64,000 nucleotides of DNA from assembly GCF_009738185.1 (NCBI RefSeq), contig NZ_CP046509.1:4529501-4593500 (forward strand), in the 5' to 3' direction. The position numbers and the translations under genes are program-made. The DNA comes from Erwinia sorbitola. Its GTDB lineage: Bacteria; Pseudomonadota; Gammaproteobacteria; Enterobacterales; Enterobacteriaceae. This document shows positions 1-8,477 of the stretch, in pieces. The notes beneath the pieces were generated by a model, which worked only from the letters and a program-made list of their open reading frames with translations, was not told the origin of the DNA and did no database searches. How positions within the stretch are numbered: the first letter of the stretch is position 1; each line of letters opens with the position of its first letter.

Positions 1-559
1 GGGCCAGGATATTAACCGCAATACCACGGGCACCCAGCTCTTTGGCCTGATAGCGCGTCAGCACTTCCATCGCTCCTTTCACCGCTGCATACGCACTGGA
101 ACCCGGCATGCTGAAACGGGCGAGGCCGCTGGAGACATTGAGGATACGCCCACCGTCAGCCATAAATGGCAGCAGGGTCTGGGTCAGGAAAAATGGCCCC
201 TTAAAATGAACGTTCACCAGCTGGTCAAACTGCGCTTCCGTGGTATCAGTAAATGGCACATACAGACCTGTTCCTGCATTGTTTAATAAATAGTCAAAGG
301 TTTCACGCTGCCAAACGGTTTTCAGCTGGCGAACAACTTTGGCGGCAAAAGCGCTGAAGCTGTGACTCTCCGCGACATCCAGTGGAAGAGCCACCGCACG
401 GGCACCCAGCGCCTGAATGCGGGCAACTACGTCCTCCGCTTCCTGCTGCTGGCTACGATACGTCAAAATCACATCAATACCCTTCGCGGCGAGTTTCAGG
501 GCTGCATTCTGGCCTAAACCGCGGCTGCCGCCGGTAATCAGTGCTATTTTCTGGCTCAT
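1..559 (-). CDS. SDR-family NAD(P)-dependent oxidoreductase, C-terminus cut by window edge
   Basis: Short-chain dehydrogenase/reductase of unknown substrate; only the first ~186 residues are inside the window. Translating the minus strand from the ATG at 557-559 gives MSQKIALITGGSRGLG, the Rossmann TGxxxGxG nucleotide-binding motif, then NNAG in the middle and a catalytic SxxY/YxxxK arrangement (SSAYAAVK) near residue 155. This layout is that of classical SDRs of about 250 residues, so roughly a quarter of the protein lies upstream of base 1. The gene is divergent from a LysR-type regulator that starts about 115 bp away; that arrangement often means the regulator controls the oxidoreductase, but no operator was resolved. 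Family assignment is firm; the reaction is not known. Confidence 0.85.
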   Translation of the reverse strand, partial: MSQKIALITGGSRGLGQNAALKLAAKGIDVILTYRSQQQEAEDVVARIQALGARAVALPLDVAESHSFSAFAAKVVRQLKTVWQRETFDYLLNNAGTGLYVPFTDTTEAQFDQLVNVHFKGPFFLTQTLLPFMADGGRILNVSSGLARFSMPGSSAYAAVKGAMEVLTRYQAKELGARGIAVNILA

Positions 560-674
560 TTTTTTCTCCAGGGAGTGGGCTGTGGACAAAAAAGAGGATA
601 TTACCTGCCAGCTGATCTATAAATGTCTTCAGATACGCTTCACTGTTCCATTAATCACAACAATGAGCAAAGTA

Positions 675-1574
675 ATGGATAAAATTCACGCAATGCAGGT
701 GTTTGTCAGAGTGGCGGAAATGCAGAGTTTTACCAAAGCAGCGGAGAGCCTGGGTCTGCCCAAGGGCAGCCTGTCGCGGCAGATCCAGGCGCTGGAAAAT
801 AGCCTCGGTTCACGTTTACTGCATCGCACAACCCGCCGGGTACAGCTTACCCAGGATGGACAGGTTTACTTTGAACGCTGCCGCGATGTGCTCGCCACGC
901 TGGATGAGATGGACTCTCTGTTTCAACACGATCCGGCGACCCTGAGCGGGCGGCTGCGGGTCGATATGCCGGTCAGTCTGGCCAGTAACTATCTGATCCC
1001 GTTACTGCCAGACTTCCTGCAACACTATCCGGGAATTGAGCTGGAACTGAGCAGTAGCGACCGACGGGTGGATGTGATTCGCGAAGGTTTCGACTGCGTA
1101 GTGCGCGTTGGTGTGCTGGAGGATTCCGGGTTGATTGCACGTCATCTCGGCCATCTGCCGCTGATTAACTGTGCCAGCCCGGATTATCTGGCGCGTTTTG
1201 GTACGCCGGATTCGCTGGAAGATCTCTCTCAGCATGCGATGGTGCATTACAGTCAGCACCTGGGCGGGCAGCCTGGCGGCTTCGAATATGACGACGGTAA
1301 AACCACGCGGCTGATTAAGACCGGCGGAGTGATGACCGTGAACAGTACTGAGACCTACCGCGCCGCCTGTATCGCGGGGTTGGGGATTATCCAGGTACCG
1401 CGAGCAGGAGTATCGCAGGCATTAAAAGAGAAAAAGCTGGTGGAGATTATGCCGCAATTCCGGGCACCGGCAATGCCTGTATCCCTGCTCTATCCACACC
1501 GCCGTAACCTGGCGCGCCGGGTTCGGGTGTTTATTGAATGGATCAGCCAGGCGCTTGCACGTTACGTCACCTGA
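675..1574 (+). CDS. LysR-family transcriptional regulator
   Basis: LysR-type regulator of 299 residues, normal length for the family. The N-terminus (MDKIHAMQVFVRVAE...) is the winged helix-turn-helix with the typical SFTKAAESLGLPKGSLSRQI recognition region, followed by a linker helix and a type-2 periplasmic-binding-like effector domain starting near residue 90. The open frame runs further upstream to 417, but that extension lies over the divergent SDR gene and has no LysR similarity. ATG 675 fits family N-termini; ATG 663 (four residues longer) is possible, and neither has a strong Shine-Dalgarno. It resembles the YafC/DsdC-like branch of small LysR proteins that regulate a divergent oxidoreductase, so the SDR gene at 1-559 is the likely target (inference). 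Confidence 0.85.
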   Translation: MDKIHAMQVFVRVAEMQSFTKAAESLGLPKGSLSRQIQALENSLGSRLLHRTTRRVQLTQDGQVYFERCRDVLATLDEMDSLFQHDPATLSGRLRVDMPVSLASNYLIPLLPDFLQHYPGIELELSSSDRRVDVIREGFDCVVRVGVLEDSGLIARHLGHLPLINCASPDYLARFGTPDSLEDLSQHAMVHYSQHLGGQPGGFEYDDGKTTRLIKTGGVMTVNSTETYRAACIAGLGIIQVPRAGVSQALKEKKLVEIMPQFRAPAMPVSLLYPHRRNLARRVRVFIEWISQALARYVT

Positions 1575-1630
1575 TCAGCAGGCTATAATAAGCAGCAGTA
1601 TGATATTTAAATAAGGATGAAGAAGGATTC

Positions 1631-2644
1631 ATGGCAGAGAAGCAACAACGCACGACCCAACCCACTGAGCAACCAGCAGAGAAGCCGCTTATCAACCTGA
1701 AAACCGGTAACCCTACGGTGGATAAATCCCTGACACGTTTATCACGTTTTGTTGAGTGGTTCCGCGCTATTCCGGCGGTGGCGCATTTTATCCGTGCCGG
1801 TGAGCGCTTTAACGATCGTCTTGGCAGCCAGTTTGGCGCGGCGATCACTTACTTCTCATTTCTCTCACTGATTCCAATTTTGATGGTCTCATTTGCTGGC
1901 GTCGGTTTTGTACTGGCTTCCAATCCAGATCTGATGGCTAAACTTATCAACACCATCGTCAGTAATATCAGCGACCCCTCGCTGGCTGCTACGCTAAAGA
2001 GCACGGTAAATACCGCCATCCAGCAGCGTACCACCGTCGGTCTGACCGGTCTGCTGGTGGCGCTTTACTCCGGAATTAGCTGGATGGGAAATCTGCGTGA
2101 AGCGATACGCGCCCAGTCTCGCGATGTGTGGGAGCGCGCGCCGCAGGATCAGGAAAAAATCTGGTTTAAATATACACGCGACTTTATTTCACTGACCGGC
2201 CTGGTGCTGGCGCTGATTATTACGCTGTCGCTGACATCGATTGCCGGAGCGGCACAGGCGTCAATCGTTCATGCTCTGGGGCTGGATGGCATTGAATGGC
2301 TGCGTCCGGCGCTGACGCTGATCGCCCTGTCGATCTCCATTTTCGCCAACTACCTGCTGTTCCTGTGGATCTTCTGGATACTTCCGCGCCATAAGCCACG
2401 CAAGAAAGCCCTGTTCCGTGGCACGTTACTGGCGGCAATAGGTTTTGAAGTGATTAAATTTATTATGACCATTACCCTGCCCAAGCTGGCATCTTCACCT
2501 TCCGGTGCGGCATTCGGCTCAGTACTGGGACTGATGGCCTTTTTCTATTTCTTTGCACGTCTGACGTTGTTCTGTGCGGCCTGGATAGCCACCGCCCAAT
2601 ATAAGAATGACCCCGAAGCAGGGCAAAAAGACCAGACGAAATAG
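1631..2644 (+). CDS. yhjD: Inner membrane protein YhjD (YihY/BrkB family)
   Basis: Multi-pass inner membrane protein of 337 residues, the same length as E. coli YhjD. After a hydrophilic N-terminal ~75 residues the conserved family core begins (ERFNDRLGSQFGAAITYFSF), followed by several hydrophobic segments and the late conserved stretch ending in FARLTLFCAAWIATAQYKND. In E. coli a point mutation in yhjD lets cells survive without Kdo on lipid A, so the family is connected with lipid IVA or envelope lipid transport, but its normal transport activity is not established. ATG 1631 has an AAGG ribosome-binding site 5-8 bp upstream. The gene ends just before a strong terminator shared with convergent cdh. 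Confidence 0.93.
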   Translation: MAEKQQRTTQPTEQPAEKPLINLKTGNPTVDKSLTRLSRFVEWFRAIPAVAHFIRAGERFNDRLGSQFGAAITYFSFLSLIPILMVSFAGVGFVLASNPDLMAKLINTIVSNISDPSLAATLKSTVNTAIQQRTTVGLTGLLVALYSGISWMGNLREAIRAQSRDVWERAPQDQEKIWFKYTRDFISLTGLVLALIITLSLTSIAGAAQASIVHALGLDGIEWLRPALTLIALSISIFANYLLFLWIFWILPRHKPRKKALFRGTLLAAIGFEVIKFIMTITLPKLASSPSGAAFGSVLGLMAFFYFFARLTLFCAAWIATAQYKNDPEAGQKDQTK

Positions 2645-2649
2645 AGACC

Positions 2650-2680
2650 AAAGGGGCCGGACAGACGGCCCCTTTATTTT
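2650..2680. terminator. Bidirectional rho-independent terminator between yhjD and cdh
   Basis: AAAGGGGCC and GGCCCCTTT form a 9-bp GC-rich stem around a short loop, followed by a T-rich run on the plus strand; A residues upstream allow use from the minus strand too. It lies between the convergent stops of yhjD and cdh. Confidence 0.85.
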
Positions 2681-3450
2681 TAATGCCCGCCGCTCACCTT
2701 AAGTAAGGCACAGCTATGATCCTGTAACTCTTCTGCCGAAGCACGGTTCAGCATCAGCAAATTGCTTTTCACTACCATCATGGCCCGCTTGCCCTCGCCT
2801 AATGCGGCGATGGCGATACCGTAACTGCCCATATTCTCACGCGCCCCCGGCAGCTCATTGGCAAGGCGTATAAATGGGCTGGTGCGTTTAAATTCATCAC
2901 GGGTTATCATTCTTATCTGATATTCATGCTCGCCAAGAAGCTGACTTTGCCATTTATCATTCAGGCGTGGAGCCAGTGCATCCAGCTGCTGCCGAATATC
3001 CGCACGCAGGCAGGAAATATGAATATGCAACTGATCCTGGGTACGTCCCCAGCGTGAATTAACCGCCAGTGAATAGACCTGATCATCAATAACTGCACCA
3101 TATCTCTCTTCCATAAAATGGCGTGCGCGCCATGCTTCTGCCAGGTAGTTAGGCGAGGCCGGATTAAGCAGCTTTTGGCTCTCCACCCCTGTAACTTTCG
3201 CCACTGGCATCAGTAAAAATTGCAGTGCACCATTTCGGTCTTTTAATACGACATACCCATCCTGAATATTCACCTGCCGACAGGGGGACGGATCATTTCT
3301 TTGCTCCTGGCCGGGAACACACTGCTGACTGACTATTTTCCATAGCTGGTCAGAATTGTTTAAATAATTCAGAGCAATATAAGTACAGCAGACGGTTAAC
3401 AGCACCACCATAGTAATCAGCGCAATTATAATCCGCCTTCGTCCCAGCAT
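2680..3450 (-). CDS. cdh: CDP-diacylglycerol diphosphatase
   Basis: Membrane-anchored CDP-diacylglycerol pyrophosphatase, which hydrolyses CDP-diacylglycerol to phosphatidate and CMP. The 256-residue protein has an N-terminal basic-hydrophobic anchor (RRRIIIALITMVVLLTVCC) and the HIHISC sequence near residue 145, matching the histidine-triad-like active site of the Cdh family. Length matches E. coli Cdh (251 residues). It is followed downstream on the same strand only by the terminator shared with yhjD. The gene order fieF-pfkA-sbp-cdh is conserved with E. coli, but in E. coli tpiA follows cdh, whereas here yhjD does, so the synteny breaks at this point. Confidence 0.95.
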   Translation of the reverse strand: MLGRRRIIIALITMVVLLTVCCTYIALNYLNNSDQLWKIVSQQCVPGQEQRNDPSPCRQVNIQDGYVVLKDRNGALQFLLMPVAKVTGVESQKLLNPASPNYLAEAWRARHFMEERYGAVIDDQVYSLAVNSRWGRTQDQLHIHISCLRADIRQQLDALAPRLNDKWQSQLLGEHEYQIRMITRDEFKRTSPFIRLANELPGARENMGSYGIAIAALGEGKRAMMVVKSNLLMLNRASAEELQDHSCALLKVSGGH

Positions 3451-3579
3451 CTTTTCAAAACCTCTACATATTCGTTGTTCACAATGTAGTCTAAGCCGGG
3501 AAGAATATCATGTGAAATCATCACAAGGCGGAACTTTTACTGGAAAGTTACCATTGATTGAAACACTTAAATCAAATAA

Positions 3580-3607
3580 CAAAAAAAGGGCCGACTAATG
3601 TCGACCC
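3580..3607 (-). terminator. Terminator of sbp
   Basis: Read on the minus strand, GAGGGTCGAC pairs with GTCGGCCC across a short ATTA loop (one G-U pair), followed by a run of seven T residues. It lies 25 bp after the sbp stop codon. Confidence 0.8.
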
Positions 3608-3632
3608 TCGATTGCAAATAACATCAAATAGA

Positions 3633-4622
3633 CTAGCGTTTCATTACCTGGTCGTAGGTACCACCCTCTGCAAAGTGGGTTTTTTGTGCCTGTGCCCAGC
3701 CACCGAACTTATTATCGATAGTAAACAGTTTAACCGGCTGGAAGGTGCTGGCATATTTCTTCGCTACTGCCGCATCACGTGGACGATAGAAGTTCTGCGC
3801 GGCAATTTCCTGCCCTTCGGTTGAGTAGAGATACTTGAGATATTCATCAGCCACTTTACGGGTATCACGCTCGTCCACTACTTTGTCGACGACGGAGACC
3901 GTTGGTTCTGCGAGGATAGACTCACTGGGTGTGATGATATCAAACTGGTCTTTGCCCAGTTTGTTGACCGCCAGATACGCCTCGTTTTCCCATGCAATCA
4001 GCACATCACCGATGCCACGTTCAACGAAGGTATTAGTGGCACCACGTGCGCCGGAATCCTGCACTTCAACGTTTTTAAACAGCGCCTTCACATAGGCCTG
4101 GGCTTTCGCCTGATCGCCGTGATTCTGATCCAAAGCCCAACCCCAGGCTGCCAGATAGTTCCAGCGGGCACCGCCTGAAGTTTTCGGGTTTGGGGTAATA
4201 ACAGAGACGCCAGGTTTAATTAAATCCTGCCAGTCATGAATTTGTTTCGGGTTGCCTTTACGTACCAGGAACACGATGGTGGAAGTATAAGGTGCGGAGT
4301 TATCCGGCAGACGTTTGATCCAGTTTTTATCAATGCGTCCCCGCTCGGCAATCGCATCAACGTCAGACGCCAGCGCCAGCGTTACCACATCGGCTTTAAT
4401 ACCGTTAATCACTGACGTCGCCTGCTTGCCAGAGCCGCCGTGTGACTGGCGGATCACCACGTTATCGCCAGTTTCCTGCTTGTAGTGCGCACTGAAAGCC
4501 TTGTTGTACTGTTCATACAGCTCACGGGTTGGATCATATGACACGTTCAGCAGCTGAATATCCTTCGCCAGCACGCTGGTTGAGGCCAGTAACAGGGTAA
4601 TTCCCACACTCCACTTCTTCAT
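3633..4622 (-). CDS. sbp: Periplasmic sulfate-binding protein
   Basis: Periplasmic substrate-binding protein that delivers sulfate (and thiosulfate) to the CysTWA ABC importer. The 329-residue precursor has a signal peptide (MKKWSVGITLLLASTSVLAK, cleavage after AxA-like SVLA) and family motifs such as LLNVSYDPTRELY, QSHGGSGKQ and TPNPKTSGGARWNYLAAWGW that line the sulfate site. The start is the ATG at 4620-4622, preceded by a GGGAG Shine-Dalgarno; the open frame extends 15 codons upstream without signal-peptide character. Transcribed alone, between pfkA and cdh as in E. coli. Expression is expected to depend on CysB in sulfur limitation; a candidate site lies upstream at 4705-4722. Confidence 0.97.
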   Translation of the reverse strand: MKKWSVGITLLLASTSVLAKDIQLLNVSYDPTRELYEQYNKAFSAHYKQETGDNVVIRQSHGGSGKQATSVINGIKADVVTLALASDVDAIAERGRIDKNWIKRLPDNSAPYTSTIVFLVRKGNPKQIHDWQDLIKPGVSVITPNPKTSGGARWNYLAAWGWALDQNHGDQAKAQAYVKALFKNVEVQDSGARGATNTFVERGIGDVLIAWENEAYLAVNKLGKDQFDIITPSESILAEPTVSVVDKVVDERDTRKVADEYLKYLYSTEGQEIAAQNFYRPRDAAVAKKYASTFQPVKLFTIDNKFGGWAQAQKTHFAEGGTYDQVMKR

Positions 4623-4704
4623 TGCACGCACTCCCAAAGGTTTTATCTGGTAAGGAGCGTGACACAAAGTTTTGAGTGAATTAAAGAATTAAAAATTAGC
4701 TGTA

Positions 4705-4722
4705 ATAACTATATGGAATAAC
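4705..4722 (-). promoter_or_regulatory. Candidate CysB-type activator site upstream of sbp
   Basis: About 85-100 bp upstream of the sbp start, the minus strand reads GTTATTCCATATAGTTAT, two ATAA-type half-sites around a GGAATA core. This resembles the TTATTCC...TTAT half-sites of CysB-activated promoters. The match is by eye, from memory of the consensus. Confidence 0.4.
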
Positions 4723-4735
4723 GCTTTGCATAATA

Positions 4736-4758
4736 AAGGCGCTGACCCGCAGCGCCTT
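4736..4758. terminator. Terminator of pfkA
   Basis: AAGGCGCTG pairs with CAGCGCCTT across a 5-base loop immediately after the pfkA stop; T-rich flanks are present on both strands, so it may work in both directions. Confidence 0.8.
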
Positions 4759-4766
4759 GTTTTTTA

Positions 4767-5729
4767 TCAGTAAAGTTTTTTGGCGGTATCCAGCCAGTCA
4801 CCTTTAAATGGACGCTTCATATTTTCAATGGCGTCGATGATGTCATGATGCACCATCTTCTCATTCTGAATACCCACGCAGCGACCGCCGTAACCCTGTA
4901 ACAGCAGCTCGATGGAATAGGCACCCATACGTGAGGCGAGGATACGGTCATAGGCAACCGGCGCACCGCCGCGCTGAATATGGCCCAGCACCGTGGCACG
5001 TGTCTCGCGCTTGGTCTCTTCTTCGATGTATTTAGCCAGTTCGTCGATATCGCAGATGTGCTCGGTAATCGCTACGATGGCGTGTTTTTTACCTTTCGCA
5101 ATACCGGCTTTAATCTCACCCACCAGCTCTTCGCGAGTGTATGGAATTTCCGGCAATACAATAAATTCGCAACCACCCGCAATCGCTGCCGCCAGGGTCA
5201 AATCACCGCAGTAACGTCCCATCACTTCTACGATGGAGATACGCTGATGTGAGGATGAGGTATCACGCAGACGGTCAATGGCCTCAACCACGGTTTCCAG
5301 CGCGGTGAAATAGCCAATGGTGTAATCCGTACCGGCTACGTCATTATCAATGGTGCCCGGCAGCCCAATACAAGGGAAACCCATCTCAGTCAGGCGTTTT
5401 GCACCCATGTAAGAGCCGTCACCGCCAATCACTACCAGCGCATCAATGCCGCGCTTTTTCATGTTCTCGATAGCAACCGTACGCACTTCATCATTACGGA
5501 ACTCAGGGAAACGCGCCGAGCCCAGGAATGTGCCGCCACGATTAATCATATCTGACACGCTGTAGCGATCCAGGTTGACCATTCGGTCTTCATACAGGCC
5601 CAGATAGCCGTCATAAATACCACAAACTTCTAAACCTTCACTGAGTGCGGCGCGAACTACACCCCGGATCGCAGCATTCATACCTGGGGCGTCGCCGCCG
5701 CTTGTCAGTACACCGATTTTTTTGATCAT
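4767..5729 (-). CDS. pfkA: ATP-dependent 6-phosphofructokinase isozyme I
   Basis: Glycolytic phosphofructokinase, which phosphorylates fructose 6-phosphate to fructose 1,6-bisphosphate; a cytoplasmic homotetramer. The 320-residue protein has the ATP-binding GGDAPGMN near residue 11, GGDGSYMGA near 103, the catalytic PGTIDNDVAGTD near 125 and MGRYCGDL near 170; length equals E. coli PfkA. The start is the ATG at 5727-5729 with AGAGG upstream; the open frame continues 32 codons further with no family similarity. Flanked by fieF and sbp in the ancestral enterobacterial order, but separated from fieF by about 210 bp, so probably its own transcription unit ending at the adjacent hairpin. Confidence 0.98.
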   Translation of the reverse strand: MIKKIGVLTSGGDAPGMNAAIRGVVRAALSEGLEVCGIYDGYLGLYEDRMVNLDRYSVSDMINRGGTFLGSARFPEFRNDEVRTVAIENMKKRGIDALVVIGGDGSYMGAKRLTEMGFPCIGLPGTIDNDVAGTDYTIGYFTALETVVEAIDRLRDTSSSHQRISIVEVMGRYCGDLTLAAAIAGGCEFIVLPEIPYTREELVGEIKAGIAKGKKHAIVAITEHICDIDELAKYIEEETKRETRATVLGHIQRGGAPVAYDRILASRMGAYSIELLLQGYGGRCVGIQNEKMVHHDIIDAIENMKRPFKGDWLDTAKKLY

Positions 5730-5942
5730 GACAACCTCTGAACTTGATGATGCAAATGATGTGTTCTGGACGCCGGAGCGGGGTCGACAGCGTGCGAACG
5801 AGATAACCGACTCAATTAATGGCAATAGTATATCAAACCCTGCCAGCTGAATTGATTCAGGTCAGGCAACTTTCGGCTATTTTTTTTGCGCTGTATCACG
5901 TTTCAAACAGTGTAAACGCTAACCTTTTCATTTAAAAACGAT

Positions 5943-6845
5943 TTACAACTCAAATTTACCCTGCGGCCTGTCAGGTAATACCGAGCAGGGATCCTGGTGA
6001 ATAATCACATCGGAACCTGGAAACTTATGCAGCAGCGCCATTTCAACCTGCTCGGCTATCTGATGAGCCTGGTACAGCGGAAGATGATCGTCCATTTCCA
6101 GATGCAGCTGAATAAAGCGCGTCGGCCCGGACTGGCGGGTGCGGATATCATGCGCCCCCTGAACGCCAGGCCATGCTGCAATGATATCGACAATCGCCTG
6201 ATGTTCTTCAACAGGAAGCGCACGATCAAGCAAAGCCTGAACAGCCTCATAGCCCATACGCAAAGCACTATACAAAATCCACACGCCAATCCCTAGCGCA
6301 AACAGGGCATCGGCACGATGGAAGCCATTCCAGCTTAATGCCAGCGCCAGCAGAATAGCACCGTTCATAACCACATCAGACTGATAGTGCAGCATATCGG
6401 CTCGAATAGCCTGACTGCGGGTACGGCGGACAACCCAGCGCTGGAAAGCAACCAGGATCAGCGTGGAGAAAAGGGCAATTACCGTCACCACCATCCCCAC
6501 CAGCGGTGCTTTCATCGGCTCAGGAGAAGCAAGGTGCTGTAAACCCGTAAGGAATAAAAACAGCGCAGAGCCGGAGATAAACATGCTCTGCGCCAGTGCC
6601 GCGAGAGATTCAGCTTTGCCGTGACCGAAGGTGTGCTCTGCATCAGCGGGTTGCAGTGAGTAGCGCACCACCAGCAGGTTAGTCAGCGAAGCAGCAATAT
6701 CCACCAGTGAATCCACCAGCGCTGCCAGCACGCTCACCGAACCGGTGTACCACCAGGCAAAAATTTTCATAATCAGCAGCAACGAAGCCAGTGCCGTAGC
6801 CGCAAGGGCCGCTGCATTGACCAGGCGCGCATAGTTCGCATTCAT
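5943..6845 (-). CDS. fieF: Cation-efflux pump FieF (CDF family, iron/zinc)
   Basis: Cation diffusion facilitator of the inner membrane that exports Zn2+, Fe2+ and related ions in exchange for protons. The 300-residue protein equals E. coli FieF/YiiP in length and starts MNANYARLVNAAALAATALA. Site-A residues are visible in LVDSLVDIAASL (DxxxD, TM2) and in the HYQSDVVMNG motif of TM5; the GHGKAESLAAL loop is also diagnostic, and the cytoplasmic C-terminal domain contains HDIRTRQSGPTRFIQLHLEMD. The gene lies upstream of pfkA as in E. coli. Its usual neighbour cpxP is displaced by two inserted genes (TM2-domain protein and FkbM methyltransferase). Confidence 0.97.
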   Translation of the reverse strand: MNANYARLVNAAALAATALASLLLIMKIFAWWYTGSVSVLAALVDSLVDIAASLTNLLVVRYSLQPADAEHTFGHGKAESLAALAQSMFISGSALFLFLTGLQHLASPEPMKAPLVGMVVTVIALFSTLILVAFQRWVVRRTRSQAIRADMLHYQSDVVMNGAILLALALSWNGFHRADALFALGIGVWILYSALRMGYEAVQALLDRALPVEEHQAIVDIIAAWPGVQGAHDIRTRQSGPTRFIQLHLEMDDHLPLYQAHQIAEQVEMALLHKFPGSDVIIHQDPCSVLPDRPQGKFEL

Positions 6846-6892
6846 GGCATACCCCGGTGATATCGGAGAGCTAAGTATACTGGATTTCAGGC

Positions 6893-6921
6893 AAAAAAAA
6901 GCCCGCTGCTCGCGCGGGCTT
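6893..6921 (-). terminator. Terminator of the TM2-domain gene
   Basis: AAGCCCGC and GCGGGCTT pair around a short loop; on the minus strand the stem is followed by eight T residues. It lies 26 bp after the stop of the small gene at 6948. Confidence 0.85.
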
Positions 6922-6947
6922 CTTGCTCATCAATCTGAGTGCTGCTG

Positions 6948-7247
6948 CTAACCGTATCTGCGGGCGAACTCTTCATCGGAGGTGCACAGATAAATAATTG
7001 CTTCCACCAGCGCTACCAGTGCGGGGATGAACGTCCAGCAAAAAACAAGATACAAAATCCCCTGGCCGATTCTGTTTAAATAAAATTTATGCAGGCCAAA
7101 ACTGCCTAAAAAGAGAGCCAGCAGAGCCGCTGCAATCTTGTTTTTCTTTCCAATACCCGTATTTTGCATTGCGCCACAATTTGGGCATACCAGCGCACTG
7201 CTGTGCACTTCCTTACCGCAGCCACGGCAAAAAACCATCCCTGACAT
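6948..7247 (-). CDS. Zinc-ribbon TM2-domain membrane protein
   Basis: Small membrane protein of 99 residues with unknown function. The N-terminus is a zinc ribbon (FCRGCGKEV ... VCPNCGA, two CxxC knuckles), followed by a TM2 domain: two hydrophobic helices around GSFGLHKFYLNRIGQGI, the typical Gly-rich turn with the conserved FYLG-like loop. ATG 7247 is chosen because AGGAGG lies 7 bp upstream; the frame runs 31 codons further upstream without similarity. TM2 proteins are widespread and mostly uncharacterised. It is a single-gene unit, closed by a strong terminator, inserted between fieF and cpxP. Confidence 0.85.
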   Translation of the reverse strand: MSGMVFCRGCGKEVHSSALVCPNCGAMQNTGIGKKNKIAAALLALFLGSFGLHKFYLNRIGQGILYLVFCWTFIPALVALVEAIIYLCTSDEEFARRYG

Positions 7248-7529
7248 ATATCCTCCTGATAGATTTAAATTCCCGTAGATTATATGCGGATCTAAATCAA
7301 TCCTATAGCTACGGGTGATGATAAAAAGTGCTATACGCACAGGCTGATAGCTTAGAATCCGCCGCCCTCTATCCCGGCTGTTATCGCCGGATAAATGCAG
7401 ATAATAGCGAACATTGCGAGGGTTAAGTTGAAATTAATATCATATAATTTGTGTGATTTTTCTCCATCGCAACTTAGCTACTACCACATCAGCAGCGCCT
7501 GATGTTTTATCAAAAGGATCTTCACCCTT

Positions 7530-8351
7530 ATGGACGAGAGCGATCGGTACAATTGCCAGTTATTTACCGTAGAAGACAGCCACTACCTGCTGACCAACGG
7601 GCCGGATTATATTAGCCGTGTATTGCGTAACGGGATTGCGTGGGAAACCGACACGCTCGCGATAGGCCAACGCCTGATTGAAGGTATCAGCGCCCCTGTA
7701 CTGCTCGATATCGGTGCTAATCTGGGAGCATGGTCTGTCCCGATGGGCATCCATATTCGTCGTTCCGGCGGAAAGCTACATGCGTGGGAGCCTCAGCGTC
7801 AGGTCTACTATCAGCTCTGTGCCAATCTGTTTATTAATAATCTGACCCACTGCGTTGCACATCATGGAGCCATCGGTGATTACGCAGGGGAAATTGATGT
7901 GCCGGTGCTGGATGTTATGCAGGACGCCAATCTGGGAGCACTCTCACTGCTGCCTGAAGTTTATAAGTTTCAGCGGGAGCAAAAATCTGAGTATTGCGAG
8001 ACGGTACCGATTACTACGCTTGATCTACTTAATCTTCCTCGCGCAGACCTGATAAAAATTGACGTTGAAGGGATGGAATATGAAGTATTGGCCGGTGGGA
8101 AAAACTGGCTGGAGCAGATGGACTACCCTCCGGTTATTTTTGAAATCTGGAGCGATACAATCTCGCCTACGAAGAGAAAACAGGAAAAGTTAATCGCGAT
8201 GATGCGCGATGAGATGCAGTATGAAGTTGTACTGCTTGGAGAACTTGCCGTAGCCCAGCATAAGAACCATAAACGGCTGAACATTACGCTGCATAAACAG
8301 GGTTATTCTCTGGCAAAGCCCACTCATTTTGGGATGAGTTTCCTCCCTTAG
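7530..8351 (+). CDS. FkbM-family SAM-dependent methyltransferase
   Basis: Putative O-methyltransferase of 273 residues. The SAM-binding motif I is LLDIGANLGAWS near residue 56, the acidic motif II is LHAWEPQRQVYYQL, and the FkbM signature LIKIDVEGMEYEVLAGG appears near residue 170. FkbM enzymes methylate sugars, polyketides or cell-surface glycans; no biosynthetic partner lies next to it, so the substrate is unknown. ATG 7530 has AAGGAT 9 bp upstream. It is convergent with cpxP and expected from the 190-bp AT-rich upstream region to have its own promoter. Not part of the E. coli fieF-cpxP interval, so an accessory insertion or lineage-specific gene. Confidence 0.88.
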   Translation: MDESDRYNCQLFTVEDSHYLLTNGPDYISRVLRNGIAWETDTLAIGQRLIEGISAPVLLDIGANLGAWSVPMGIHIRRSGGKLHAWEPQRQVYYQLCANLFINNLTHCVAHHGAIGDYAGEIDVPVLDVMQDANLGALSLLPEVYKFQREQKSEYCETVPITTLDLLNLPRADLIKIDVEGMEYEVLAGGKNWLEQMDYPPVIFEIWSDTISPTKRKQEKLIAMMRDEMQYEVVLLGELAVAQHKNHKRLNITLHKQGYSLAKPTHFGMSFLP

Positions 8352-8390
8352 AGGTTTAATTGCTCATTGTTCTGACAAGAAATTTAGAGC

Positions 8391-8417
8391 AAAAAAAACC
8401 CCGCCATCATGGCGGGG
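8391..8417 (-). terminator. Terminator of cpxP/CpxQ
   Basis: CCCCGCC and GGCGGGG form a 7-bp all-GC stem with a short ATCAT loop; on the minus strand eight T residues follow. It also forms the Hfq-binding 3' end expected of CpxQ. Confidence 0.9.
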
Positions 8418-8447
8418 AAGACAGGGATGTGTCTATGGCAAGGAAAA
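8391..8447 (-). ncRNA. cpxQ: CpxQ small RNA from the cpxP 3' UTR
   Basis: Read on the minus strand, the 3' UTR of cpxP begins near 8447 with TTTTCCTTGCCATAGACAC-like sequence, continues through CATCCCTGTCTT and ends in the terminator CCCCGCC...GGCGGGG plus T run. This order and wording match, from memory, the ~58-nt CpxQ RNA of E. coli and Salmonella, which RNase E releases from cpxP mRNA and which represses envelope-protein mRNAs with Hfq. The seed region and terminator are both conserved here; the 5' end is inferred from the known processing site. Confidence 0.8.
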
Positions 8448-8477
8448 ACAGGGATACTTGGTACTGTCGGGACTACC

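Noticed and set aside
417..662. N-terminal extension of the LysR frame
   Set aside because: It overlaps the divergent SDR gene and has no LysR similarity; the HTH domain begins at the ATG used.
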